A stretch of DNA of 64,000 nucleotides from [Eubacterium] saphenum (GCA_004555725.1 SFHC01000009.1:18231-82230); one strand, 5' to 3'; numbered from the stretch's first letter, positions 27,430-35,301 are shown. Translations and numbers: made by a program. The notes: generated from the letters alone by a model not told the origin.

Positions 27430-27549
27430 TTATGGAGATGCAAGGATCCCCTTGTCCATTACTATTCCAAGTTCGGTTTTGTCGATGAAGGAATGTCTGA
27501 ATCCACCCACGGCGGCGTTCCATGGCATGAGATGCGTCTGACATTCTGA
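27430..27549 (+). pseudogene. C-terminal remnant of a GNAT N-acetyltransferase
   Basis: A 39-codon open stretch after an in-frame TAA ends in YYSKFGFVDEGMSESTHGG plus VPWHEMRLTF. This is the usual C-terminal end of a family of GNAT acetyltransferases (Y-x-K-x-GF...H-G-G-x-x-WHEMRL). No start or N-terminal acetyl-CoA motif is found upstream, because the histidine phosphatase gene ends only 35 bp away. It is read as a decayed fragment, likely left by a deletion. Confidence 0.7.
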
Positions 27550-27563
27550 TTGCGGACAAAAAG

Positions 27564-27602
27564 AAAAAACAGCTGTTCCTGCGCGGGACAGCTGTTTTAT
27601 TG
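27564..27602. terminator. Bidirectional terminator between the GNAT remnant and corA
   Basis: AAAACAGCTGTTC pairs with GGGACAGCTGTTTT. A-rich and T-rich flanks on both sides suit the converging genes. Confidence 0.88.
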
Positions 27603-27621
27603 CAAGGAAATAATGGGATGG

Positions 27622-28401
27622 TTAAAACCATTTATTGCGCTTGCAGATCCAGATCATGAGTAAAATGACGAGGATACTGAGCGAGATGACGAACGGATAG
27701 CCAAAACGCCAGTGTATCTCCGGCATTCTCAGGTTCATGCCGTACCAGCCGGTGATCACCTGAAGTGGCAGGAAAATCGTGGTGATTATGGTGAGGAATT
27801 TCATGGTGTTATTCTGCTGAATATCAACCTGAGACTGATATGCGTCGCGGACTTCCTCGGCAAATTCCTGCGTTCTGAGAATGACCTTATAGAGCCGGTC
27901 AAATTTTTTGCTGATAAAGCTGAAATCGGAATCCATTTCCATCAGATCGTCCGTGATGAATTCCATCAGTTCGTAATAACGCTTTCTGCGGAGAATCTCA
28001 CGGCGCAGCTTGCGGATTTCATCGATTCCGTCGCGGTTCGGCGTCTTCTGCGCGAATAAATGGTCTTCCAGACTCTGAACCTCTTTTTCAAGGTTCTGGA
28101 GGTCATACATATCGTTCTTTGAGATCCTCTGCAGAAAGATATTGGCTTCTTCGATTCCGGTTGTTCCGTCCACGGAAGAGGCGACTTTACGCAGATGGAG
28201 AGAGTCCGTCATGACACAGCACTGGTCCAGATCTGCGTAGATGGTGACGCGCCGGCGGTTGATGTAATGGAAGGTAATGAGGTAGGCCTTTTTCCCGACT
28301 TTTACGGCGTAGTCGCGGCTGTCCCGCACCTCCATAACTTCCGGCGTGTCAGCCAGAGAAGCGAATTCATTCTTTTCTTTTGCATTGAAGACCTTAATCA
28401 T
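27622..28401 (-). CDS. CorA-like divalent cation transporter
   Basis: 259 residues. A long soluble N-terminal domain rich in helices ends in two C-terminal membrane segments: the first around residues 200-218 (FLTIITTIFLPLQVITGWY), then the signature YGMNL, then a second segment (YPFVISLSILVILLMIW). The basic C-terminus RNKWF is typical. The GMN motif marks the Mg2+/Co2+ pore. It is shorter than classic CorA (about 316). The ATG at 28401 follows GTGAGG on the minus strand; GTG at 28413 is an alternative. It lies 33 bp behind the permease gene and may be cotranscribed. Confidence 0.88.
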   Translation of the reverse strand: MIKVFNAKEKNEFASLADTPEVMEVRDSRDYAVKVGKKAYLITFHYINRRRVTIYADLDQCCVMTDSLHLRKVASSVDGTTGIEEANIFLQRISKNDMYDLQNLEKEVQSLEDHLFAQKTPNRDGIDEIRKLRREILRRKRYYELMEFITDDLMEMDSDFSFISKKFDRLYKVILRTQEFAEEVRDAYQSQVDIQQNNTMKFLTIITTIFLPLQVITGWYGMNLRMPEIHWRFGYPFVISLSILVILLMIWICKRNKWF

Positions 28402-28434
28402 AGTATGCCTCACAAGTCTGTTTACAGTTCTTTT

Positions 28435-29769
28435 TTAAACATTATAGGTGCCGTATTTATCCTTGTCTACATCCTTTCCGTCACGGAAGGAATATTCATT
28501 TCCAGGAAGGACTGCGTTTGCAATGATTCCGACGAGTGATGCGATGGCAAGGCCGGACAGTGTGATAGTGAATCCGCCTGCATGGAAAGTCAGGCCCTGT
28601 TTGTCGCCGAAGGTAAACCCGAGTCCGCAGACCAGAATCAGCGCAGCGATGATGGTGTTGCGTGTGCGTGTGAAATCGACATGGTTTTCTACAATGTTGC
28701 GGACGCCGACCGCAGAAATCATGCCGTACAGAATCAGGGAGATTCCGCCGATCGTTGCTGCCGGAATGGAACGGATCAAAAATCCGATCTTAGGAATAAA
28801 CCCGAGGAGAATCGCAAAGCATGCCGCAATTTCAATGACGCGCGGATCATAAATGCCGGTCAGCGCGAGAACGCCGGTGTTTTCTCCGTACGTTGTGTTT
28901 GCCGGTGCGCCGAACGCAGCTGCCAGACAGGTTGCGAGACCGTCTCCGAGGAGGGTTCTGTGGAGTCCAGGATTTTCAATGTAGTTTCGGTGTGTAGTTG
29001 CACCGATTGCGGTGATGTCGCCGATGTGCTCCATCATGGTTGCGAGCGCGAGAGGAACGATGGTGATGATCGCTGACAGGTCAAACTTCATCATCGTTAC
29101 CGGCGGAGCGGCGATCCATTTTTCCTGTGTAATGGCGGAGATGTCTACGACGTGCAGGAGACAGGCGACGGTGTAAGAGACGAGGACGCCAAGGATGATC
29201 GGGATGATCTTGGTCATGCCTTTTCCCCAGATATTGAAGAAGATGATGGTAAGCAGGGCGGCGAGCGCGACAATCCAGTTGGTCCTGCAGTTCGCAATTG
29301 CGTTCGGCGCCAAGGTCAGGCCGATGCAGATAATGATCGGTCCGGTGACAATCGGCGGGAAATACCGCATGACTCGGTGCGGGCCGAACGCCTTCATGAA
29401 TGCGGAGAGAACGACATAAAGCAGGCCCGCGCAGAAGACGCCTCCGCAGGCATACGGCAGCATTTTCTCATTTGGCGCTCCGTTTTTCAGGAGAGGGGCG
29501 ACTGCTGCGTATCCGCCCAGAAAGGCAAAGGATGAACCGAGGAACGCCGGGACTTTTCCCTTGGTAATGATGTGAAAAAGCAACGTGCCGAGACCGGCGA
29601 ACAGCAGTGTTGTAGACACATTCAGACCGGTCAGCAGCGGAACCATGACCGTGGCGCCGAACATCGCAAAGGTATGCTGCAGTCCCAGAATGAGCATTTT
29701 AGGTGTGCCCAGTTTCCGTGCATCGTAGATTTCGACCGGTTTGTTCTTGGTCTTTTTTTCTTTTGTCAT
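28435..29769 (-). CDS. Uracil/xanthine permease, NCS2 family
   Basis: 444 residues with many hydrophobic segments. Family blocks are LGLQHTFAMFGATVMVPLLTG near the N-terminus, the GAPANTTYGENTGVLALTG substrate motif and GGISLILYGMISAVGVRN. NCS2 proteins import uracil or xanthine with protons. UraA-like uracil transport is likeliest, but xanthine is possible. The ATG at 29769 follows AAAGGATCT on the minus strand. It is preceded by a promoter and a long structured leader with a terminator, so it is probably controlled by attenuation. Confidence 0.92.
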   Translation of the reverse strand: MTKEKKTKNKPVEIYDARKLGTPKMLILGLQHTFAMFGATVMVPLLTGLNVSTTLLFAGLGTLLFHIITKGKVPAFLGSSFAFLGGYAAVAPLLKNGAPNEKMLPYACGGVFCAGLLYVVLSAFMKAFGPHRVMRYFPPIVTGPIIICIGLTLAPNAIANCRTNWIVALAALLTIIFFNIWGKGMTKIIPIILGVLVSYTVACLLHVVDISAITQEKWIAAPPVTMMKFDLSAIITIVPLALATMMEHIGDITAIGATTHRNYIENPGLHRTLLGDGLATCLAAAFGAPANTTYGENTGVLALTGIYDPRVIEIAACFAILLGFIPKIGFLIRSIPAATIGGISLILYGMISAVGVRNIVENHVDFTRTRNTIIAALILVCGLGFTFGDKQGLTFHAGGFTITLSGLAIASLVGIIANAVLPGNEYSFRDGKDVDKDKYGTYNV

Positions 29770-29850
29770 AATAGATCCTTTCATGAATACAAGCGGAACC
29801 GGCGCGTGAAATCGTCTGATCGTTATGCGGGGAGTTCGGAATGCGCGCAC

Positions 29851-29887
29851 AAAAAAAGCCCTCTCTGGCTGGGCGCCAGAGCAGGCT
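29851..29887 (-). terminator. Leader terminator upstream of the nucleobase permease
   Basis: On the minus strand CTCTGGC pairs with GCCAGAG (five-base loop), extended by AGCC/GGCT across a small internal loop, then seven T residues. It lies inside the 5' leader, about 80 bp before the start codon. Confidence 0.85.
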
Positions 29888-29915
29888 GGTTCGTGCTGTA
29901 CGCAGCCGCAGTTCC

Positions 29916-29984
29916 TTACCGGGTATGAACCGGTATGCGGCGGCCCCCTGGCAGCCGATCTTGTCACAGTTTCGGTGCCGGTAA
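29916..29984 (-). promoter_or_regulatory. Candidate riboswitch aptamer in the permease leader
   Basis: Read 5'->3' on the minus strand, TTACCGG (29984-29978) pairs perfectly with CCGGTAA (29922-29916), closing a domain of about 70 nt. Inside, GGCACCGA pairs with TCGG-C-TGCC (29979-29950). The domain starts within about ten bases of the predicted transcript start and precedes a terminator hairpin at 29887-29851. No match to the PyrR, purine, ZTP or guanidine consensus sequences I recall. Confidence 0.5.
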
Positions 29985-29998
29985 ATTCTATTAGAATA

Positions 29999-30028
29999 AT
30001 CATACTGGACGTGTGTGCGGATTGTCAA
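29999..30028 (-). promoter_or_regulatory. Promoter of the nucleobase permease transcript
   Basis: On the minus strand, -35 TTGACA (30028-30023) and -10 TATGAT (30004-29999) are 18 bp apart. It diverges from the lexA promoter. Confidence 0.75.
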
Positions 30029-30040
30029 GAAGAAAAATAG

Positions 30041-30079
30041 CGAACAAGTGTTTACAATTTGTTCGCGCCATGATAGAAT
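30041..30079 (+). promoter_or_regulatory. lexA promoter with overlapping LexA operator
   Basis: The -35 TTTACA (30051-30056) and -10 TAGAAT (30074-30079) are 17 bp apart. CGAAC at 30041-30045 and GTTCG at 30061-30065 form a wide palindrome with arms CGAACAA/TTGTTCG over the -35. CGAAC-N4-GTTTA at 30041-30054 is an imperfect Gram-positive LexA box. This fits autoregulation of lexA. Confidence 0.75.
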
Positions 30080-30130
30080 GAAAATGATTAGGGAAGACGC
30101 CTGAGTAGTATACCTGATGGAGGATTGGGC

Positions 30131-30790
30131 ATGGATAAACACGGTGAATTGAAGGAACGGGAGAAGAAGATTCTGGAGTTTATGGAGGCGGAAATTGTCG
30201 AGAAGGGATATCCGCCGACTGTTCGTGAGATCTGCCACGCTGTGAATATCAAGTCGACTTCCACAGCGCATAAGGACATCAACAGTCTGGTCGAGAAGGG
30301 ATACCTGAAGAAGGATCCTTCTAAGCCGCGGGCGCTGATGCTGGTTCAGGAGAAGGTCGGAGAAGTTCTGAACGACGTTCGTGAAGAGGCAGAAGTGGAA
30401 GAACAGCCGGTTGTGAATGTGCCGGTTGTCGGCCGTGTGGCAGCGGGCGTACCGATCACTGCAGAGGAGAACATAGAAGGTACATTCCCGGTTCCGGCGC
30501 AGTATGCAGTTGGAACATGTTTTATGCTGCGCGTCCGGGGGACATCCATGATCAATATCGGCATCATGGACGGGGATTATATCCTTGTTCGCAGTCAGAA
30601 CACTGCGGAGAACGGGGATGTTGTGGTCGCCATGGTCGATGGATTTGAGAGCGAGGCGACGGTAAAGACGTTCTACAGAGAAAACGGGCATATACGTCTT
30701 CAGCCGGAGAATGACACGATGAGTCCGATCATTGTGCGCGACGTCAGCATCCAGGGAATCGTAAAGGGAGTATTCCGTTACTTTAACTGA
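30131..30790 (+). CDS. lexA: LexA repressor
   Basis: 219 residues. The N-terminal winged-helix domain contains GYPPTVREICHAVNIKSTST. The self-cleavage Ala-Gly is in GRVAAGVPI around residue 105. The catalytic Ser is in RGTSMINIGIMDGDYILV and the Lys in EATVKTFY. It represses SOS genes and is cleaved on RecA filaments. The ATG at 30131 follows GGAGG; the TTG at 30125 is too close to it. An operator overlaps its own promoter. Confidence 0.96.
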   Translation: MDKHGELKEREKKILEFMEAEIVEKGYPPTVREICHAVNIKSTSTAHKDINSLVEKGYLKKDPSKPRALMLVQEKVGEVLNDVREEAEVEEQPVVNVPVVGRVAAGVPITAEENIEGTFPVPAQYAVGTCFMLRVRGTSMINIGIMDGDYILVRSQNTAENGDVVVAMVDGFESEATVKTFYRENGHIRLQPENDTMSPIIVRDVSIQGIVKGVFRYFN

Positions 30791-30798
30791 GAAATCAA

Positions 30799-30830
30799 TT
30801 GACATAAGCGAATTGCTGTGATACCATAAT
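30799..30830 (+). promoter_or_regulatory. Promoter of the infC-rpmI-rplT operon
   Basis: TTGACA at 30799-30804 is followed after 17 bp by TACCAT (30822-30827), overlapping CATAAT. It starts about 180 bp upstream of infC. Confidence 0.7.
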
Positions 30831-30839
30831 ACGGTAAAT

Positions 30840-30980
30840 CAAGTAGAAGTTATCCGCTTCTCACCTTGCAGATGCTGTGATCTGAGTTTGCAGACACAGT
30901 TGTTTGCTGGTTTTCATTTCATTGATGAAGATGGCATTTAGCGTGTTTTCAGAGCGGGTACTTTACTGTGCCCGCTTTTC
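30840..30980 (+). promoter_or_regulatory. infC leader with attenuator hairpin, L20-leader-like
   Basis: The long leader contains GTAGAAGTTATCCGCTTCTC, a stem-forming block that I associate with Firmicute infC leaders, and a terminator-like hairpin at 30953-30976 (AGCGGGTAC pairing with GTGCCCGCT) followed by TTTC. In Firmicutes, L20 represses this operon by binding the leader. That this leader works the same way is inference. Confidence 0.5.
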
Positions 30981-31003
30981 TGATGTAAAAGGAGGAAAAT
31001 AAA

Positions 31004-31552
31004 ATTAAGCAGGAAACTAGAATCAATAATGACATTCGCGCTAAGGAACTGCGAGTAATTGATACAGACGGTTCACAGGCAGGAATTATGAGCAAACGCG
31101 ACGCTCTGGCACTCGCTGAGCAGCGCGGGCTGGATCTGGTACTGATGTCGCCGAACGCGCATCCTCCTGTAGCGAAGATTCTGGACTATGGAAAGTACCG
31201 CTATGAACTCCAGAAACGCGCTAAGGAAGCAAAGAAAAAGCAGAGAACCATTCAAATCAAGGAGATCCGGCTGAGTACGTTTATCGAGGAGCATGACGTA
31301 GATGTGAAAGCAAAGACGGCATGCAAGTTCCTGAAGAACGGAGACAAAGTGAAAGTCAGCCTCCGTTTCAGAGGACGTGAGCGTGATTACGTAAACAAGG
31401 GCCGTGACGTCATGAAATCATTTGCAGATGCATGCAGTGAGTATGGCGTGATGGACAAGAAGCCGCAGTTCGAAGGAAGGAGCCTCACGATGTTCCTTTC
31501 ACCGAAGCCAGCAGAGAAAAGATCCGGCAGCAAGCATAAGGATCAGGAATAA
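31004..31552 (+). CDS. infC: Translation initiation factor IF-3, ATT start
   Basis: 182 residues. The start is the rare codon ATT at 31004, eight bases after AAGGAGG. No ATG, GTG or TTG lies between the in-frame stop at 30986 and this codon. The resulting N-terminus (KQETRINNDIRAKELRVID) is canonical IF3, whereas the first ATG at 31088 would remove part of the N domain. The C domain includes KIKEIRLS-like and RFRGRE motifs. A non-canonical infC start lets IF3 repress its own translation, as known in E. coli. First gene of infC-rpmI-rplT. Confidence 0.95.
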   Translation: MKQETRINNDIRAKELRVIDTDGSQAGIMSKRDALALAEQRGLDLVLMSPNAHPPVAKILDYGKYRYELQKRAKEAKKKQRTIQIKEIRLSTFIEEHDVDVKAKTACKFLKNGDKVKVSLRFRGRERDYVNKGRDVMKSFADACSEYGVMDKKPQFEGRSLTMFLSPKPAEKRSGSKHKDQE

Positions 31553-31593
31553 TCCGGATAACGCTGCCGTAATTAAGAATTGGAGGGAATATC

Positions 31594-31788
31594 ATGGCAA
31601 AGATGAAGTCGCACAGAGGCGCATGCAAGAGATTTAAGGTTACCGGAAACGGCAAACTGAAGAGACATAAGGCTTACAAGGGTCATATTCTTACTAAGAA
31701 GACCGCGAAGAGAAAGAGAGCTCTCCGTCAGTCCGCAATGGCTACATCTGCGGATGAGAAGAGAATCTTAAGATCCATGGGTAAATAG
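31594..31788 (+). CDS. rpmI: 50S ribosomal protein L35
   Basis: 64 residues, highly basic, beginning AKMKSHRGACKRFKVTGNGK and containing KRHKAYKGHILTKK, the L35 signature. The start follows TTGGAGGG. It sits between infC and rplT in the conserved bacterial operon. Confidence 0.97.
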   Translation: MAKMKSHRGACKRFKVTGNGKLKRHKAYKGHILTKKTAKRKRALRQSAMATSADEKRILRSMGK

Positions 31789-31814
31789 TTCTAGAAATTC
31801 AGGAGGTAAGAATA

Positions 31815-32174
31815 ATGGCAAGAGTAAAGAAGGGTGTAAACGCTCATAAGAGACATAAGAAGGTACTGAAGCAGGCTAAGGGTTTCTACGGCCAGAAGAG
31901 CAAGAACTTCAGAGCAGCTAATCCTGCAGTTATGAGATCTCTCGCTTCCGCATATGTTGGAAGAAAGATGAAGAAGAGAGAGTACAGAAGACTGTGGATT
32001 GCCAGAATCAACGCTGCAGCAAGACAGAACGGCATGAGCTACAGCAAGCTGATCAATGGTCTGAAGAAGAGCGGCATCGACATCAACCGCAAGATGCTCT
32101 CCGAGATCGCGATCCACAACGCTGCAGACTTCACACAGCTGTGCGACACAGCAAAGAAGGCTCTGGAGGCATAG
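31815..32174 (+). CDS. rplT: 50S ribosomal protein L20
   Basis: 119 residues starting ARVKKGVNAHKRHKKVLKQA, with GFYGQKSKNFRAANPAV and WIARINAAARQNGMSYS, as in all L20. It binds 23S rRNA early in 50S assembly and commonly represses its own operon through the infC leader. The start follows AGGAGG. A strong terminator follows. Confidence 0.98.
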   Translation: MARVKKGVNAHKRHKKVLKQAKGFYGQKSKNFRAANPAVMRSLASAYVGRKMKKREYRRLWIARINAAARQNGMSYSKLINGLKKSGIDINRKMLSEIAIHNAADFTQLCDTAKKALEA

Positions 32175-32216
32175 TTGATCCTTCGGATGCAGATCTGATA
32201 CATTGGTATCTATGCG

Positions 32217-32271
32217 CGCTGCCGAATACGGTGACCGTCCATGGTTCATCGTATTTCGGCAGCGTTTTTTT
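32217..32271 (+). terminator. Terminator of the infC-rpmI-rplT operon
   Basis: CGCTGCCGAATACG pairs with CGTATTTCGGCAGCG, followed by seven T residues. Confidence 0.93.
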
Positions 32272-32421
32272 ATTCCTGGACAGCGGAGCGCTGTGCCGGC
32301 GAGGGCTGTTGTTTTATCCGGTGCGTTCTCGTGGTATACTGAAGACAATTCATAATTGTGTGTATGTGCATACGGTGGTGCCGGCACGGTGTGCCGGGAA
32401 TCGATGAGGAGGACCTTCAAC

Positions 32422-33627
32422 ATGTTTGAAAATAAAAAGATACTGATTGGCGTAAGCGGTGGAATCGCAGCGTACAAGACGGCGTATCTGGTCAGCCGGC
32501 TCCATAAGGCCGGAGCGGAAGTGCATGTGATCATGACTGAAAATGCGACGGAATTCATCAGTCCGCTGGTTTTTGAGACGCTGAGCGGGCAGAGGTGCGT
32601 GGTGGACACGTTTGACCGGAACCGTCAGTTTGAAGTGGAGCATGTTTCGCTGGCAAAGATGGCGGACCTGTTCATGATCGCGCCGGCAACGGCGGATGTC
32701 ATTGCAAAGACGGCGAACGGCATAGCGGATGATATGCTGACGACGACGTTCCTGGCGAGCACCTGTCATAAAATGGTTGTGCCGGCGATGAACACGCAGA
32801 TGTACCTGAATCCGATAACGCAGGACAATTTAAAGAAACTGAAGGGATACGGCATTGAAGTGATTGATCCGGCTGACGGTCTTCTCGCCTGCGGAGATGT
32901 CGGTGTCGGAAAGATGCCGGAGCCGGAGGATCTTTACCGATATATAGAACGGGAAGCAGCCCGTCCGCATGATCTTCAGGGACGCCGCGTTCTGGTTACG
33001 GCAGGTGCGACACAGGAATCCATGGATCCGGTGCGCTATATTACAAATCATTCCACGGGACGGATGGGGTTTGCACTGGCAAGAGAGTGCATGCTGCGCG
33101 GCGCGGATGTGACGATTGTCAAGGCAGCTGCAACAGCTGAAGCGCCTGAATTCTGCGAGATCATCGATGTGAAAAGCGCGGAGGAAATGTATCAGGCAGT
33201 GGTCAGCCGATCCGTCGGGATGGACGTGATCCTGATGGCGGCAGCGGTGGCGGATTATACACCGGCATCTGTCAGCGATCAGAAAATCAAGAAAAAGGAT
33301 GATGATCTCAGTATCCCGCTGAAGCGGACAAAGGATATCCTGCAGCACCTGGGCGAGACCAAGAGAGAGAACCAGTTCCTCCTGGGATTTTCCATGGAAA
33401 CGCAGAACCTGGTTGAGAATTCCACAAAAAAGCTGCACAAGAAGCATGCAGATATGATCGCGGCCAATAACCTGAAAGACACAGGCGCCGGGTTCGGCAC
33501 GGCAACCAACCTGGTGACACTGATCACAGAAGAAGGAGCAGAAGAGCTTCCGCTGATGAGCAAAGAAGAAGTTGCCCATGCCATTATAGACCGCATTCAC
33601 AACTGCGTTCAGACGCGGGAACATTAA
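32422..33627 (+). CDS. coaBC: Bifunctional phosphopantothenoylcysteine decarboxylase / phosphopantothenate-cysteine ligase
   Basis: 401 residues. Residues 1-180 are the FMN-dependent decarboxylase CoaC (GVSGGIAAYKTAYL, PATADVIAKTANGIADDML, PAMNTQMYLNP). Residues about 190-400 are the CTP-dependent ligase CoaB (VTAGATQESMDPVRYITNHS, ADMIAANNL). It makes 4'-phosphopantetheine in coenzyme A synthesis. The ATG at 32422 lies about ten bases after GAGGAGG; the in-frame codons at 32356 and 32404 are unlikely starts. Confidence 0.95.
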   Translation: MFENKKILIGVSGGIAAYKTAYLVSRLHKAGAEVHVIMTENATEFISPLVFETLSGQRCVVDTFDRNRQFEVEHVSLAKMADLFMIAPATADVIAKTANGIADDMLTTTFLASTCHKMVVPAMNTQMYLNPITQDNLKKLKGYGIEVIDPADGLLACGDVGVGKMPEPEDLYRYIEREAARPHDLQGRRVLVTAGATQESMDPVRYITNHSTGRMGFALARECMLRGADVTIVKAAATAEAPEFCEIIDVKSAEEMYQAVVSRSVGMDVILMAAAVADYTPASVSDQKIKKKDDDLSIPLKRTKDILQHLGETKRENQFLLGFSMETQNLVENSTKKLHKKHADMIAANNLKDTGAGFGTATNLVTLITEEGAEELPLMSKEEVAHAIIDRIHNCVQTREH

Positions 33628-33680
33628 GAGGAATTAAGAAATATTCGACCATGTTTTAGACAAAATCGCGTTATTGTATT

Positions 33681-33709
33681 TTGAGTTCTCAATTTCTGCT
33701 CGTTATAAT
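33681..33709 (+). promoter_or_regulatory. Promoter of the radical SAM gene
   Basis: TTGAGT (33681-33686) and TATAAT (33704-33709) are 17 bp apart. The transcript would carry a leader of about 110 nt. Confidence 0.8.
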
Positions 33710-33724
33710 GGATTCATAAAAATT

Positions 33725-33797
33725 GACCGGAACCCGTCCGGGCGAAGGAAAACTTTTTGATCAAGAACCTGCTTTAGATCTGGAAGCGGTTCTTTTT
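33725..33797 (+). promoter_or_regulatory. Candidate transcription attenuator in the radical SAM leader
   Basis: GAACC-T-GCTT (33765-33774) pairs with AAGC-GGTTC (33784-33792), followed by five T, forming a terminator inside the leader. An upstream copy of GAACC (33730-33734) could compete for the same GGTTC, and CCGG-AACCCGT-CCGG can form a separate hairpin. This looks like a switchable leader; the ligand is unknown. Confidence 0.45.
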
Positions 33798-33825
33798 AAC
33801 AGGCGGAAGAGAATGGAGAGATACT

Positions 33826-35250
33826 ATGTATAAAGCATCAATTAAGCATAAGATGGGAAGAAAGGCTTTTGGAACCGCAATCGAGATAGCTCTGAAGGAG
33901 TACAACAAGGATCGCGACAAAGCAATCGGAACTGTGTTCGGGTATGCTGAGAAATACCTGGGCGACGCGAACATTGATGTCGATCTGAGCAGAATGAAGA
34001 AACTGCTGGATAATCCAGACAGCGCAATCAGCCGTTACGTTGATCGAATCATTACAACGCTGCATCCGAACGTCCTGAAGACTTTCCTGCTGAACTTCCT
34101 CTACGAGGCGATGTTCTGCGGAACCAAAAAGATTCACGAGTCCAGAGCAAAGTACCAGTGCAATGTGCCTTGGCTGATCCTGATGGATCCGACCAGCGCA
34201 TGCAACCTGCACTGCACGGGATGCTGGGCGGCAGAATACGGTAATAAACTGAATCTGACCTTTGAGCAGATGGACAGCGTTATCGATCAGGGTAAGGAAC
34301 TTGGAATTTTCTACTACATGTTCACAGGCGGAGAGCCGCTGGTCAGAAAAGACGATCTGATCCGTCTCGCGGAGAAGCACCAGGACTGCGCATTTGTAGC
34401 ATTTACAAATTCCACACTTGTTGATGAGAAGTTCTGTGAAGATCTGGTCCGCGTCGGGAATCTCGGTCTGGCAATCAGCCTGGAAGGCTTTGAAGACACG
34501 AACGATGCCAGAAGAGGAGAAGGAACATTTGACAAGATCATGCATTCCATGGATCTGCTGAAAAAGCATGGATGCCTGTTCGGCACATCGATTGCGTATA
34601 CCAGAAACAATATCGATCTCGTCACCTCCGATGATTTTGTCGATATGGAGATTGAAAAAGGTGTTAAGTTCACGATGTACTTCCACCTGATGCCGGTTGG
34701 AAACGATGCTTCACCGGAGCTGATGCCGACTATGGAGCAGCGTGAATACATGTACCACCGCATGAGAGATCTCAGAAACATGGATACTGGAAAGGGATAT
34801 TTCTGTTTCGACTTCCAGAATGACGGAGAATTTGTAGGCGGCTGCATCGCAGGCGGAAGAAACTACTTCCACATCAATGCAAACGGCGATGCTGAACCGT
34901 GTGTATTCATCCACTACTCCAATACGAATATCAAGGAGAACACACTGATTGAGGTTCTGCAGAGCCCTCTGTTCATGCAGTATCACAATCATCAGCCTTT
35001 CAACGAGAACATGCTGCGTCCGTGCCCGATGCTGGAAAATCCTGACATCCTGCCGCAGATGGTTAAGGAAGCAGGAGCCAAGTCCACAGACCTGCAGTCC
35101 CCGGAGACACCGGAGCATCTGACAGCAAAATGCAGAGAATACGCAAAGGAGTGGAAGCCGGTTGCAGAGAGACTCTGGGAAGGTGATCCGGAAACAGCCA
35201 AGATCAACCATGATCGTGTCGAAGCCGAGAGAAGAAGAAGAAACGGCTAG
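33826..35250 (+). CDS. Radical SAM protein with C-terminal SPASM-like cysteines
   Basis: 474 residues. The radical SAM CxxxCxxC is CNLHCTGC around residue 125, with the GGEP motif in MFTGGEPLVRKDD. A C-terminal block (GGCIAGGRNYFHINANGDAEPC, then RPCPM) resembles SPASM/twitch auxiliary-cluster regions, though spacing differs from classical SPASM. About 120 helical residues precede the barrel. No peptide substrate or partner gene is visible nearby, so I do not assign a function. The start at 33826 has an AATGGAGAG ribosome site. Expression appears to be set by a leader attenuator. Confidence 0.85.
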   Translation: MYKASIKHKMGRKAFGTAIEIALKEYNKDRDKAIGTVFGYAEKYLGDANIDVDLSRMKKLLDNPDSAISRYVDRIITTLHPNVLKTFLLNFLYEAMFCGTKKIHESRAKYQCNVPWLILMDPTSACNLHCTGCWAAEYGNKLNLTFEQMDSVIDQGKELGIFYYMFTGGEPLVRKDDLIRLAEKHQDCAFVAFTNSTLVDEKFCEDLVRVGNLGLAISLEGFEDTNDARRGEGTFDKIMHSMDLLKKHGCLFGTSIAYTRNNIDLVTSDDFVDMEIEKGVKFTMYFHLMPVGNDASPELMPTMEQREYMYHRMRDLRNMDTGKGYFCFDFQNDGEFVGGCIAGGRNYFHINANGDAEPCVFIHYSNTNIKENTLIEVLQSPLFMQYHNHQPFNENMLRPCPMLENPDILPQMVKEAGAKSTDLQSPETPEHLTAKCREYAKEWKPVAERLWEGDPETAKINHDRVEAERRRRNG

Positions 35251-35301
35251 TCCTTTCCAGGAAAACAGCAGGAAGCGGCTGCGCCGCTCATGTTTTCCGA
35301 C

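Noticed and set aside
29916..29984. PyrR-binding loop, purine riboswitch or ZTP riboswitch
   Set aside because: None of the conserved cores (such as ARUCCnGnGAGGYU, UAUA/UCUACC, or CCGCCUGGGC) is found.
29770..30003. N-terminal extension of the permease to 30003
   Set aside because: The extension would translate the promoter and leader terminator region. The ATG at 29769 has a ribosome site and begins the normal NCS2 N-terminus.
31088..31552. infC starting at the ATG at 31088
   Set aside because: It would delete the conserved IF3 N-terminus, which is encoded upstream behind AAGGAGG and the ATT codon.
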